64,000 bases of DNA from Planococcus halotolerans (lineage in GTDB: Bacteria > Bacillota > Bacilli > Bacillales_A > Planococcaceae). Position 1 is the first letter of the stretch; each line of letters starts with the position of its first letter. Location of the stretch: positions 1 through 64,000 of the forward strand of contig NZ_QLZR01000004.1 of the NCBI RefSeq assembly GCF_003289955.1, read 5' to 3'. The position numbers and the translations under genes are program-made. The notes under the pieces were generated by a model, which made no database searches, was not told the DNA's origin, and saw nothing but the letters and a program-made list of their open reading frames with translations. Below, in pieces: positions 19,278 to 28,646 of the stretch.

Positions 19278-21911
19278 ATGACAGAACAGATGTCGACCAA
19301 GTATGATCCACAATCGATTGAAAAAGGGCGTTATGATTGGTGGATTGACAACAAGTATTTTGAAGCAAAACCCGAAAGCAGTAAAACGCCGTATACAATC
19401 GTGATTCCGCCGCCGAACGTAACAGGCAAGCTGCACCTTGGCCACGCCTGGGATACGACGCTGCAGGACATTCTGACGCGCATGAAGCGCATGCAGGGAT
19501 ACGATGCTCTATGGCTGCCGGGCATGGACCACGCCGGCATCGCGACACAGGCGAAAGTTGAAGGCAAGCTGAAAGAAGAAGGGAAATCACGTTATGATCT
19601 TGGACGTGAAACTTTTCTTGAGGAATCATGGAAATGGAAAGAAGAATATGCGGGGCATATCCGCCAGCAATGGTCGAAACTCGGTCTTGGCCTTGATTAT
19701 TCACGCGAACGTTTTACATTGGACGATGGCTTGTCGAAAGCGGTTCGTGAAGTATTTGTTAAATTATACGAGAAAAAATTGATCTACCGCGGCAAATACA
19801 TCATCAACTGGGATCCGGCGACAAAAACTGCGATTTCGGATATTGAAGTTATCTATAAAGATGTACAGGGCGGATTCTACCATATGCGCTACCCGTTGAC
19901 AGACGGCAGCGGGCACATTGAAATCGCGACGACTCGTCCAGAAACGATGCTCGGCGATACAGCGGTGGCGGTTCACCCGAAAGATGAGCGCTACAAGCAT
20001 TTGATCGGGAAAACCGTAACACTGCCGATCATCGGGCGCGAAATGGAAATTGTGGCGGATGATTATGTCGACATGGAATTCGGAAGCGGCGCGGTGAAGA
20101 TTACACCGGCTCATGACCCGAATGACTTTGAAATCGGCAATCGCCATAATCTTGAACGCGTATTGATTATGCATGAAGATGGCACAATGAATGAAAACGC
20201 CGGCAAGTACGAAGGCATGGACCGCTTCGAATGCCGCAAGCAAATTGTTAAAGACCTACAGGACATGGATGTTTTATTCAAAATTGAAGAGCATTTGCAT
20301 TCCGTTGGGCATTCAGAACGCAGCGGGGCAGTTGTTGAGCCCTATCTGTCGACGCAATGGTTCGTTGACATGAAGCCGCTGGCACAGAAATCGGTGGATC
20401 TGCAGAAAGACGAAAACGGCGTCAATTTCGTGCCGGAACGTTTTGAGAAAACGTATCTGCACTGGATGGAAAACATCCGCGATTGGTGTATTTCACGCCA
20501 ATTATGGTGGGGCCATCAGATTCCTGCCTGGTATCACAATGAAACCGGTGAAATCTATGTAGGACACGAGGCGCCGGAAGACGCTGAAAACTGGACGCAG
20601 GACGAAGACGTTCTGGATACGTGGTTCTCATCAGCGTTATGGCCGTTCTCGACGCTTGGCTGGCCGGAAGAAAATGATGAGCTGAAGAAATACTATCCGA
20701 CAGACGTGCTCGTTACGGGCTACGATATCATCAATTTCTGGGTATCACGCATGATCTTCCAAGCGTTGGAATTCACAGAAGAAAAACCGTTTGACGATGT
20801 ACTGATCCACGGTCTTGTCCGTGATGCCGAAGGGCGCAAGATGTCGAAATCACTCGGCAACGGCGTTGACCCAATGGATGTCATCGAGCAATACGGCGCC
20901 GATTCACTGCGCTATTTCCTGGCAACAGCTTCATCGCCCGGCCAGGACCTTCGCTTCTCGATGGAGAAAGTAGAGAGCGTTTGGAACTTTGCCAATAAAA
21001 TCTGGAATGCTTCCCGATTTGCATTGATGAACATGGAAGGCATGACATACGAGCAAATCGATCTCAGCGGCAAAAAATCTGTAGCCGATTCATGGATCCT
21101 GACTCGTCTCAATGAAACAATTGAACAAGTGACGTCGCTTGCTGAACGCTATGAGTTCGGTGAAGTGGGCCGCCTGCTTTATAACTTCATCTGGGATGAT
21201 TTCTGTGACTGGTACATCGAGATGGCGAAATTGCCGTTATACGGGGAAGATGAAGACGCGAAGCGGATGACGCGTTCCGTTCTTGCTTATGTACTCGACA
21301 ACACGATGCGTTTATTGCATCCATTAATGCCATTCATCACGGAAGAAATCTGGCAGAACCTGCCGACGCAAGGCGAGTCAATCACTATTGCCGAGTGGCC
21401 GAAAGTGGATGAGTCATTGTCTGACCAAAGCCAGTCGTCGAGCATGAAACTGTTGGTGGATGTAATTAAATCCGTACGGACAATCCGCGCTGAAGTTCAG
21501 TCGCCGATGAGCAAGAAAGTGCCATTGACGATTTCAGCGAAAGACGCGGAAACGCATCGAGTGCTTGAAGCGAACTCCGCTTACATCGAACGTTTCTGCA
21601 ACCCGGAAACATTGACGATTGGGCAGAATATCGAAGCTCCTGAAAAATCCATGTCGGCTGTAGTATCCGGCGCTGAATTGTTCATGCCGCTGGAAGGCCT
21701 GATCGATATCGATGCAGAGCTTGCGCGTTTGAATAAAGAGCTTGAGAAATGGGCGAAGGAAGTTAAGCTTGTTCAAGGGAAACTGTCGAACGAACGCTTT
21801 GTTTCGAAAGCGCCGGAAGCGGTTGTTGCAGAGGAACGCGCGAAAGAAGCGGACTATCTGGAGAAACACGCGACGGTTGAGAAGCGCATTGAGGAATTGA
21901 AGAATCTTTAA
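19278..21911 (+). CDS. valS: Valyl-tRNA synthetase
   Basis: An 877-residue class I synthetase. The HIGH motif appears as [15 protein letters not shown] and the KMSKS motif as [11 protein letters not shown]. The CP1 editing domain ([17 protein letters not shown]) that hydrolyses Thr-tRNA-Val lies between them. The C-terminal coiled-coil arm ([17 protein letters not shown]) is complete. ATG 19278 follows AAGAGGAGG; the longer in-frame extension to 19182 would run through the leader and is rejected. Expression is set by the T-box upstream. Confidence 0.98.
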   Translation: MTEQMSTKYDPQSIEKGRYDWWIDNKYFEAKPESSKTPYTIVIPPPNVTGKLHLGHAWDTTLQDILTRMKRMQGYDALWLPGMDHAGIATQAKVEGKLKEEGKSRYDLGRETFLEESWKWKEEYAGHIRQQWSKLGLGLDYSRERFTLDDGLSKAVREVFVKLYEKKLIYRGKYIINWDPATKTAISDIEVIYKDVQGGFYHMRYPLTDGSGHIEIATTRPETMLGDTAVAVHPKDERYKHLIGKTVTLPIIGREMEIVADDYVDMEFGSGAVKITPAHDPNDFEIGNRHNLERVLIMHEDGTMNENAGKYEGMDRFECRKQIVKDLQDMDVLFKIEEHLHSVGHSERSGAVVEPYLSTQWFVDMKPLAQKSVDLQKDENGVNFVPERFEKTYLHWMENIRDWCISRQLWWGHQIPAWYHNETGEIYVGHEAPEDAENWTQDEDVLDTWFSSALWPFSTLGWPEENDELKKYYPTDVLVTGYDIINFWVSRMIFQALEFTEEKPFDDVLIHGLVRDAEGRKMSKSLGNGVDPMDVIEQYGADSLRYFLATASSPGQDLRFSMEKVESVWNFANKIWNASRFALMNMEGMTYEQIDLSGKKSVADSWILTRLNETIEQVTSLAERYEFGEVGRLLYNFIWDDFCDWYIEMAKLPLYGEDEDAKRMTRSVLAYVLDNTMRLLHPLMPFITEEIWQNLPTQGESITIAEWPKVDESLSDQSQSSSMKLLVDVIKSVRTIRAEVQSPMSKKVPLTISAKDAETHRVLEANSAYIERFCNPETLTIGQNIEAPEKSMSAVVSGAELFMPLEGLIDIDAELARLNKELEKWAKEVKLVQGKLSNERFVSKAPEAVVAEERAKEADYLEKHATVEKRIEELKNL

Positions 21912-21917
21912 GTAACA

Positions 21918-22032
21918 GATATTCCGCTAAACAAGTATGCGAAAATAGGTGCTCCTGCATCGCTACGCTACTTCGTCGCAAAGAGTTGCTCTCGCTGGCT
22001 TCGACCAACTCTTCGCTGTTTAACTCCATATC
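21918..22032 (+). repeat. MITE-like element, family M, copy 3
   Basis: A 115-bp member with ends GATATTCCGCTAAACAAG and a right end matching TCTTCGCTGTTTAACTCCATATC. The interior GTGCTCCTGCATCGCT...CGCT.CTTCGTCGCAAAG is shared with the copy at 40630, not with copies 1, 5 or 6. Confidence 0.78.
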
Positions 22033-22072
22033 TTTGGAGATTTCTCAGTAATAAAAGAGATAGTAATAAAAA

Positions 22073-22119
22073 AAACCCCGATCAACTTCTTAATTTATAG
22101 AAGTTGATTGGGGTTTTTA
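22073..22119. terminator. Strong, probably bidirectional terminator after valS
   Basis: AAACCCCgATCAACTTCT / AGAAGTTGATtGGGGTTTTT with an eight-base loop; A-rich on one side and T-rich on the other. Confidence 0.88.
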
Positions 22120-22226
22120 AAATTGCTTAAAAGTTAGTAGATTTGTGGACAGAAGAGTCAGATCACTTAGATTGCTAGCTGGAAATATTAACTAAAATAA
22201 ATTCTAATTTCAACAAGTATTAAAAT

Positions 22227-22340
22227 AGAAAGTATTTCAGCCAAATTGGAAAGTAATCAGGCTGATTTGGAAAGTATTTAGGTGCAAATAGAAAGTATTT
22301 TAAGTGATTTGGAAAGTAAGTCCAAATATTGGAAATACAA
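22227..22340 (+). repeat. Phased short-repeat array, family B1 (6 units)
   Basis: The core TGGAAAGTA (variants AGAAAGTA, GGAAATAC) recurs with aligned positions at 22227, 22248, 22269, 22290, 22311 and 22331: four periods of exactly 21 and a last one of 20. Spacers are AT-rich and differ. Confidence 0.85.
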
Positions 22341-22407
22341 TTTGAGATTTGAGCTCAGACTAGCGAATATAAGCTCCTTTATTTATAAAACTACATCTTA
22401 AAAAACG

Positions 22408-22510
22408 TAATGGACAGTAAGTGAAGCTTAATGGACAGTATTCAACCTCTAATGGACAGTTTTTGATGCATAACGGACAGTATTGCACCTGTAACGGACA
22501 GTATATCCAA
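22408..22510 (+). repeat. Phased short-repeat array, family B2 (5 units)
   Basis: The core TAATGGACAGTA or TAACGGACAGTA has its TGGACAG/CGGACAG part at 22411, 22432, 22453, 22474 and 22495, exactly 21 bases apart. It is a different sequence from the B1 array 70 bases upstream. Confidence 0.9.
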
Positions 22511-22567
22511 TAAACTGGAAATTCCACTCACTTCTCTCGGTCCCAGACAAGCAATTCGAGCACCTTT

Positions 22568-22645
22568 CCGGGGAAAACCCGGACGGATCGGATGGTTCCC
22601 GCGCAGCGGCAACCATCCCAGGAACATTCGCCGAGGCGAATGTTC
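22568..22645. repeat. Cluster of three perfect hairpins
   Basis: CCGGG-gaaa-CCCGG (22568-22582), GGATGGTT / AACCATCC (22590-22618) and GAACATTCGCC-ga-GGCGAATGTTC (22622-22645) lie in a row between the B2 array and the 3' end of the minus-strand ATP-grasp gene. No T-run follows on either strand, so they do not look like ordinary terminators. Confidence 0.75.
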
Positions 22646-22685
22646 TTCAAACCAAGCCCTCGCGCTCTAGAAAAGAAGATTGATG

Positions 22686-23450
22686 TCAGGTATACTTCTT
22701 CTCAATATGCCGTACCAGCAATTCAGCTATATTTTCCTCATGCGTCTGGTAGAAGGAGCGGGCGCCGACTGGGTCTTCGATTTCATTGAAGAGGTGGCGG
22801 CCATCTTCCAGCAAAAGAAAGTCGATTCCGATATAGTCGGCTTTAACAGCACGGGCTATTTTCAACACTTGAAGTTCTTGAATGGAGTTTAATGCAAACC
22901 GTTCTACTTCGGCGCCGAGTGAAAAGTTTTTTTTGAAGGAAGAGTCCGAGCTGCGCTTAACCGCACCGACTACTTCATCACCGATGATATACACGCGGAC
23001 ATCAGCTGTATGTGAAACGACTGGCTGGAAAATCACTTCTGAAGCAAAAGCAGGCAATGCTTCAGCCGACTCCACAATCTCAACTTCCTGCCCGCCGTGG
23101 CCGTCGACAGTCTTAGCGACACACGGAAATTCCTGCGGTTCGCGGAATGTCGGTATGGATGGCACGCCGAGCAGCTGAAATAATTGATGGGACAGCCATT
23201 TATTATTGGCGATCCGGTTCACTTCCGCGCGGTTTACAATACGGACGCCTCGGTCTTCTAAAATTCTTGCTGCAACGGGACGCCTGCAGCGGAACAGCAC
23301 TGTCTGGTCTTTAAATTTCGCAACCAGGACATCTAACCCAGCTTCGTCCCAAGCGTCCCAGCAGACCAATTCGAACTCTGCAAATCGCTGCAGTTCCAGG
23401 ATAAAAGCTTCATTGCGCTTCGCGTCCAGGGTTTCGTACAATAGGATCAT
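22686..23450 (-). CDS. ATP-grasp ligase-like protein (second of a pair)
   Basis: A 254-residue soluble protein with an ATP-grasp fold. NKWLSHQLFQLLGVPSIPTF matches the start of the RimK-type ATP-grasp core. The P-loop-like glycine motif is DGHGGQEVEIVE, and Mg-binding acids lie in ADYIGIDFLLLEDGRHLFNEIEDPVG. It is shorter than RimK and the last motif, EIEDPVGARSF, replaces the usual E-x-N, with Asp where the family has Asn. Its ATG overlaps the stop of the upstream ATP-grasp gene by four bases. The two products probably act together, perhaps as a heteromer. Substrate unknown; peptide ligation is inference. Confidence 0.8.
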   Translation of the reverse strand: MILLYETLDAKRNEAFILELQRFAEFELVCWDAWDEAGLDVLVAKFKDQTVLFRCRRPVAARILEDRGVRIVNRAEVNRIANNKWLSHQLFQLLGVPSIPTFREPQEFPCVAKTVDGHGGQEVEIVESAEALPAFASEVIFQPVVSHTADVRVYIIGDEVVGAVKRSSDSSFKKNFSLGAEVERFALNSIQELQVLKIARAVKADYIGIDFLLLEDGRHLFNEIEDPVGARSFYQTHEENIAELLVRHIEKKYT

Positions 23451-24310
23451 CGCACGTCCTCCAGTATATAGGCGATCATGGCGTCCGCGACGTTGATGCC
23501 TGTGACGTTTAAGATATTGCGGATATGGGCTGCGGCATTCACTTCACAGACAAGCGGCTGTTCGTCGATATCGAACAATAAATCCACGCCGGCGAATATG
23601 GCTCCTGTGGCACGGGCGGCTGCAATGGCGATGACTTTTTGCTGTTCCGTCAATTCGATGGGGGAAGCTTCGCCGCCATTTGTGATGTTGGCGCGGAAAT
23701 CGGTTTTCGATTCACGGTACATGGCAGCGACGATTTCACCGCCGACAATATTGACTCGGATGTCCCGGCCACGGCTCGATTCCACGAATTCCTGAAAGAC
23801 GAAATCGATGCCGCGGAGCGCTTCCACTTTTTCATAAAATTGTTCTTCCGTTTCAATCAGATAGACTTTCATGCCGAACGAGCCGTGACCTTCTTTGATG
23901 ATCATCGGCAGGCCGAAGCGCTCGAGCACTTTCTCAAAATAACCCGATTTACGGATGGAGAAGGCGGGGTAGACTTTCGGTGCTATGATCGTTGCCGGCA
24001 TTGGCAGTCCGGCAGAAGCAAGTGCTATGTATTGCTTGGCTTTATTGTCACAGAGGTCGATGATTGCGGGATCGTTATAGACGGGGACGCCTCGGCTTTT
24101 CAGGAAATATCCGAGGAGGATATCTTTGTCGAGCATGACCGCAAAATCGGGCAAATCCATATCCGCCGACAGGTCCATTACGGCATCATTATTTTTCATG
24201 ATGCGGGCTCCGACACCGGCTCTTTCAGCAGCTTCCGCAACCAATTCTGCCTGGTCAATAAATTTTTCGGAGATTAAACTTCCATTATAAATGATCCAAC
24301 ATACGGACAT
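23447..24310 (-). CDS. RimK-like ATP-grasp ligase (first of a pair)
   Basis: A 287-residue ATP-grasp protein of the RimK/LysX type. DNKAKQYIALASAGLPMPATII opens the ATP-binding core; IIKEGHGSFGMKVYLIE is the glycine-rich loop; FQEFVESSRGRDIRVNIVGGEIVAAMYR and TGAIFAGVDLLFDIDEQPLVCEVNAAAHIRN carry the metal-binding D-E-N set. RimK enzymes ligate amino acids to protein or peptide C-termini. Start ATG 24310 is seven bases after AAGGTGG on the minus strand; the ATG at 24316 is too close to it. The gene diverges from folC. No amino-group-carrier protein is nearby, so a LysX role is not supported. Confidence 0.83.
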   Translation of the reverse strand: MSVCWIIYNGSLISEKFIDQAELVAEAAERAGVGARIMKNNDAVMDLSADMDLPDFAVMLDKDILLGYFLKSRGVPVYNDPAIIDLCDNKAKQYIALASAGLPMPATIIAPKVYPAFSIRKSGYFEKVLERFGLPMIIKEGHGSFGMKVYLIETEEQFYEKVEALRGIDFVFQEFVESSRGRDIRVNIVGGEIVAAMYRESKTDFRANITNGGEASPIELTEQQKVIAIAAARATGAIFAGVDLLFDIDEQPLVCEVNAAAHIRNILNVTGINVADAMIAYILEDVR

Positions 24311-24380
24311 TTCCATTCCACCTTCATGCTATACTTATAAAAAAATTGTATCATGTTTAGGAGCAGAAAAGAGGTTTTCG

Positions 24381-25571
24381 ATGATTACGGGACTTGATCG
24401 TTATAAAAATAAATGGCATATTGCATCCGACACATCCATTAAAGCGGGATTGGATGCAATTGAACAGGCACTTGCAGAATTGGGCAATCCGCATAAAAAT
24501 CAAAACTTTATACATATCGCCGGCACAAACGGCAAAGGATCTACAGCGGCGTTCATCGCCGCTATACTTATGCAGCATGGCAAGACAGTGGGCAATTTCT
24601 TTTCACCGGCTATTGAAGATGTGCACGACCAAATCCAAATCGACCGGGAACCAGTGAACGAAGAGGATTTTGATGCGGCATTTGAACAATTGTCCAAGAT
24701 ACTGACCCCCTTAACCGATTTTGAATTACTGACGGCGGCAGCTTATCTTGTATTTAATAGAAGAAAGCCGGATTTCACCATCATCGAAGCCGGCATGGGC
24801 GGCCGTTTTGACAGTACGAACGTCATCGATCCACTGATTTCCGTGATACCGAGCATTTCTTTGGAGCACACCAATTTCCTCGGGAGCACAATCGCGGAAA
24901 TTGCCTGGCATAAAGCTGGAATTATCAAAAAAGGGAAGCCAGTAGCAATCGGAGACCTTCCTGAAGAAGCCGAAAAGGTAATCAGTACCATAGCTAAAGA
25001 CATGTCATCGGAGATATTAAAGTCTAAAGACCTATATGAAGGCCCGTTAAAATTAAAAGGCCAGCACCAAAAAGCAAATGCCAGCTTAGCGTGGGTTGCA
25101 ACCGAAAAAATATTGAAAAACCAATTTAAAGAACAAATGGCAATAAAAGGTTTATCTCAAGCGGCAATCTCCTATCGCTTTGAAGAAGTCTTTCCAGATG
25201 TAATTTTCGACGGAGCACATAATGAGGCGAGTGTTGAAGCATTGATCGAAACGGTGAGAGAAATCTACCCAGACCGCGCAATACACGTAGTTATGGGCTT
25301 GTTGAAGGATAAAGATCATGAAGCGATCTTGCGGAAATTGGAAACGGTAAGCGATCATTTCACCTTCTTGGATTTTGAAAATGAACGTGCGTTACCAGCT
25401 AAGATTTTATTTTCAAAAAGTAGTAGTAAAATAAAGACAATTCTAAATCATTATGATATATTACCTGTATCTAGTAAAAATGAAGTGACAATAGTCACAG
25501 GTTCGCTTTACCTTTTAGCAATCCTGAGAAAACGGAATTATTCGATGTTTGAGCATTACAGACCCGATTAA
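24381..25571 (+). CDS. folC: Folylpolyglutamate synthase / dihydrofolate synthase
   Basis: Mur-ligase-family enzyme adding glutamates to folates. The P-loop HIAGTNGKGSTAAFIAAIL, the SPAIEDVHDQIQI omega-loop region, IIEAGMGGRFDSTNV, and the C-terminal-domain VIFDGAHNEASVEAL are present. At 396 residues it is a little shorter than B. subtilis FolC (about 430). ATG 24381 follows AAAAGAGG; an upstream in-frame ATG at 24291 lies inside the divergent gene. A TATACT at 24328 could be its -10. The gene normally follows valS directly; here 2.4 kb of repeats and two ATP-grasp genes intervene. Confidence 0.94.
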   Translation: MITGLDRYKNKWHIASDTSIKAGLDAIEQALAELGNPHKNQNFIHIAGTNGKGSTAAFIAAILMQHGKTVGNFFSPAIEDVHDQIQIDREPVNEEDFDAAFEQLSKILTPLTDFELLTAAAYLVFNRRKPDFTIIEAGMGGRFDSTNVIDPLISVIPSISLEHTNFLGSTIAEIAWHKAGIIKKGKPVAIGDLPEEAEKVISTIAKDMSSEILKSKDLYEGPLKLKGQHQKANASLAWVATEKILKNQFKEQMAIKGLSQAAISYRFEEVFPDVIFDGAHNEASVEALIETVREIYPDRAIHVVMGLLKDKDHEAILRKLETVSDHFTFLDFENERALPAKILFSKSSSKIKTILNHYDILPVSSKNEVTIVTGSLYLLAILRKRNYSMFEHYRPD

Positions 25572-25618
25572 TCATATTTCTTTGGCAATAGAGAGAACCT
25601 AGTAGGGGAGAAGTTGCT

Positions 25619-27322
25619 ATGGATAATCTACAGAAAAGAAAAGCAGTCCTTTGGATACTCTGGGTTCTCATTGTGCCACCGGGACTCTACCTGATATATC
25701 AATATTATCCACCGCCTGCCATATCTCCGGTTGATGCCGCCGCATATCTGGCCTTCTTTATCCTTGCCTGTCTCCTGCCAATGAATATTAACGGTGTGCC
25801 GACCTATCTGGTGCAATGGCTGACAGTTGCCGTCTTCCTGAAATTCGGCCTGTTTGCTGAAGTCATCCTATCCCAGATTACGATGTTGATTGTCATATTG
25901 CGTCTACGTACATCCGAAAGCCTGACTATCCGCATACCATTCAATTCAATGATGTTTTTTAGTATTTCCACGTTAGCTGGGATGACTTTTCTTCTTGCCG
26001 GCGGTGAAATAGGATCACTGGATTTGCTGCATATTTTAGCATACGGTTTACTGTTCCAAATTGTTTCGGTTGTCTCCAATCAGATGATTCTTTACTTTTA
26101 TGTCAGAAGCTTAGGAGAACATAAAGATTTCTTCTCGACCGATACCATTTGGGATTTCTCCATTACATTGCTGGTGTTTCCATTGGCTATCGCATTATAC
26201 ATTTCTGAAACCTATATCGGCTTGACGGCACTTCTGCTTCTCGGCATTCCGTTCTTTACGATGACCGCCATTATGCGCATGTATAATAACTCGGAAAAAG
26301 TAAACAGCGACTTGAAAAAAGCGGGGGAAATCGGCCATCAACTGGCAGCCCGTCTTTCATCAGATGAAGTGCTAGACCAATTCGTCATTCAGGTGAGCGA
26401 CCTTTTCCAGGCGGATTATGCCTATGTAATTGATTACCGGGACGGCAAGCTCCTGATGCTGAGAATGTTCGAGAACAATGAATTCCAACCGTTGAACGTT
26501 GAACCGGTTAAGTACAATCAAGGGATTGCCGGCAATGCCATTGTCAATAACAATTCCTATATCTATGACAGCAAAGCCCAGTGGAAGGGAATAGCAAGCG
26601 GTTATATGCCGGCCGATACGGAAAGCCTGATGGCGACACCGATTTCCCGGAACAATAGAATCGAAGGTGTGCTGGTACTTGGTTCAAAAAGTAAACACGC
26701 ATTCGTCCATCACCAGCTGCAGATTCTGGATATCCTGAGCACCTATTTTGCAGTGTCGCTGGAAAAAGCAGGACTGATCCAAAAAGCCATCGCGAAAAGT
26801 GAACGCTGCGGCCTGACGAAATTGTATAATTACCGTTACCTCGACGAAGCGCTTGAAAAGAGCATGGCGAAAGTCAAAAATGGCGAACTGCGCAATCTGT
26901 CAGTAGTCATGATGGATATTGACCGTTTTAAAGGGATCAATGATAAGTACGGCCACCAAAGCGGCAATGAAATCCTGGTAGCACTGGCAAACCTGCTGAC
27001 AGAGATTATTGGCAAAGAAGGAACCATCGCCCGTTACGGCGGAGAAGAGTTTGTTGTGCTGCTGCCGAACTACAGCAAAGAGCTTGCATTGTTATTTGCA
27101 GAAAACATCCGCAAGGAAATTGAAAAACGCGAATTCATGATTCAAAGCGATCTGGATGCCGACCGCAGCACGATTCCTATCAAAATCACCATGAGCATTG
27201 GCGTGTCATCCGCACCGGATGACAGTGACGACGGCATGGCAATGATACGCAACGCCGACCGCGCTCTATATATTGGAGCCAAACAGGCGGGGCGCAATAA
27301 AGTAGCAGCCTACACGAAATAA
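25619..27322 (+). CDS. Membrane diguanylate cyclase with GAF domain
   Basis: A 567-residue c-di-GMP synthase candidate. Residues 1-220 form about six or seven membrane helices. A GAF-like sensor domain follows at about 245-385 (LSSDEVLDQFVIQVSDLFQADYAYVID...). The C-terminal GGDEF domain has the metal-binding MMDIDRFKGINDKYGH and the active-site RYGGEEFVV, which predicts activity. No RxxD inhibitory site is obvious just before the motif. No EAL or PilZ gene is in the window. It directly precedes the type IV pilus locus, whose motility could be a target; that link is inference. ATG follows AGTAGGGGAG. Confidence 0.92.
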   Translation: MDNLQKRKAVLWILWVLIVPPGLYLIYQYYPPPAISPVDAAAYLAFFILACLLPMNINGVPTYLVQWLTVAVFLKFGLFAEVILSQITMLIVILRLRTSESLTIRIPFNSMMFFSISTLAGMTFLLAGGEIGSLDLLHILAYGLLFQIVSVVSNQMILYFYVRSLGEHKDFFSTDTIWDFSITLLVFPLAIALYISETYIGLTALLLLGIPFFTMTAIMRMYNNSEKVNSDLKKAGEIGHQLAARLSSDEVLDQFVIQVSDLFQADYAYVIDYRDGKLLMLRMFENNEFQPLNVEPVKYNQGIAGNAIVNNNSYIYDSKAQWKGIASGYMPADTESLMATPISRNNRIEGVLVLGSKSKHAFVHHQLQILDILSTYFAVSLEKAGLIQKAIAKSERCGLTKLYNYRYLDEALEKSMAKVKNGELRNLSVVMMDIDRFKGINDKYGHQSGNEILVALANLLTEIIGKEGTIARYGGEEFVVLLPNYSKELALLFAENIRKEIEKREFMIQSDLDADRSTIPIKITMSIGVSSAPDDSDDGMAMIRNADRALYIGAKQAGRNKVAAYTK

Positions 27323-27362
27323 GACTGGAAGCCGGAATTAACACCGGTTTTCAGTCTTTTTT
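27323..27362 (+). terminator. Terminator of the diguanylate cyclase gene
   Basis: GACTGgAAgCCGG / CCGGttTTCAGTC with a seven-base loop, then six T. The following 180 bases up to the first pilus gene are AT-rich and should hold the pilus promoter, but I cannot name its elements. Confidence 0.85.
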
Positions 27363-27541
27363 ACTATATAGGAAAAATAATTGGTAAATATTTAAGAAAA
27401 AATGCAGAAAAATATGCAAAAATATAGTGCAGAAAAAGAATATAAGTGTAATAATGTTAGTTATTAGGATTCACAACATAAGACATTCATAATTACCATA
27501 ATTAGTATTTCAACAATTATATAGTACATGGGGGGTTGGGA

Positions 27542-28126
27542 ATGAGGAAATGCTCAGGCAGCAATGAAAAAGGATTAACGCTCGTCGAAGTATTGGCAGC
27601 ACTGGTTATTCTGGGTATCTTGTTTGTCGGCATCATGACGATTTTCCCGCAGATGACATTGTTTAATGAAAAGACGGAAGCAAAATTGGATACCATGAAC
27701 TTGGCGAGGCAGGAGATGGCTAATATTAGTGATGGTACTTTGTGGGTGAGGGAATATGATTCTTCTCTTGGTGAAAATCCAGATTTTTTACAGGCGATTG
27801 GTCCCGTTGCTGGAACTGATATTAACATGAAAACTGTCATGTCCAGTCTATCTTATAATAAAAATACAGCAGATCCTGGAACAGCTGATTATGAACGCTT
27901 CTATAATACAAGTTCAGCAGACTACCTCTTCATTGCGGATGTTTATACTCAATGCGAACCATTTCCACCACCACCGGCAGCCGGCAGCTGTGAACCTACC
28001 GACTTGGTTAAGCTGCATAAGGTTCACTTGAAAGTTCTAATGGAAACTCAACCTGGAAGCGGAACTTACCGAGTCAGCAGCGAAACATTTTCATACATTC
28101 CTTACAAGGAGATCGACATTAAATAG
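27542..28126 (+). CDS. Type IV prepilin-like minor pilin (PilV type)
   Basis: A 194-residue type IV prepilin. The class III leader ends SGSNEKG, with cleavage before LTLVEVLAALVILGILFVG; the Glu is at +5 of the mature protein. A long hydrophobic alpha helix follows. Further on, CEPFPPPPAAGSCEP has two Cys around a proline-rich loop, probably a disulphide. ATG 27542 follows GGGGGTTGGG. It is the first gene of the pilus locus. As the first of three AT-rich prepilin genes it is likely a minor, priming or tip pilin; this is inferred from order, not shown. Confidence 0.88.
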   Translation: MRKCSGSNEKGLTLVEVLAALVILGILFVGIMTIFPQMTLFNEKTEAKLDTMNLARQEMANISDGTLWVREYDSSLGENPDFLQAIGPVAGTDINMKTVMSSLSYNKNTADPGTADYERFYNTSSADYLFIADVYTQCEPFPPPPAAGSCEPTDLVKLHKVHLKVLMETQPGSGTYRVSSETFSYIPYKEIDIK

Positions 28127-28143
28127 GAGGCTGGTGGAGGTTT

Positions 28144-28623
28144 ATGAACTTAAATCAAAGAGGCATCACACTCGTAGAATTAGTTGCAGCTCTGGCTTTG
28201 GTTTCCATCATAGCGGTGGCAGCCTGGACTACTTTAACGATTGGCATGAAACATGGTGCAGCCGAAACCAGCAAAACGATGTTGCAACAGGACGCTAATT
28301 TAGTAATTTCAAAGCTCTCGGCAGCTCATAGAATGAATGATTATTATTACCTTCAATTTGTTGGTGGTAATTTAGAAATTAAAACTTGTAATGATAAAGA
28401 TGATGGAAGTGTGGAATGCGATACTCTTTTTAGGAGAATAACTGACAATTCCTATCTTTACTCAGGAAGTATCAATGGAACGGATTTCTCAGCTTGGAGC
28501 AGTACAACTTTAATAGAACCCAAAAAACAGCATGTAAACTTCATCTTGAATGTAGCAGATCCCGTTAAAACTGCGAGAGCAGTAAATGTTAAAACGTCTT
28601 TAACCAGAATAATTACAAATTAA
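28144..28623 (+). CDS. Type IV prepilin-like minor pilin
   Basis: A 159-residue prepilin. The short leader MNLNQRG is cut before ITLVELVAALALVSIIAVAAW, with Glu at +5. Two Cys (CNDKDDGSVEC) may bridge. It follows the previous prepilin by 17 bases and has a strong AGGAGG-rich upstream region. The sequence is AT-rich and its globular part matches nothing I can name. Confidence 0.85.
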   Translation: MNLNQRGITLVELVAALALVSIIAVAAWTTLTIGMKHGAAETSKTMLQQDANLVISKLSAAHRMNDYYYLQFVGGNLEIKTCNDKDDGSVECDTLFRRITDNSYLYSGSINGTDFSAWSSTTLIEPKKQHVNFILNVADPVKTARAVNVKTSLTRIITN

Positions 28624-28646
28624 TTATTTGAAGGGAGTAAAAAAAG

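Noticed and set aside
23639-24277. Plus-strand open frame of 212 codons opposite the first ATP-grasp gene
   Set aside because: It is the mirror of a clear ATP-grasp gene; its composition (Phe- and His-rich) and lack of a ribosome site mark it as a shadow.
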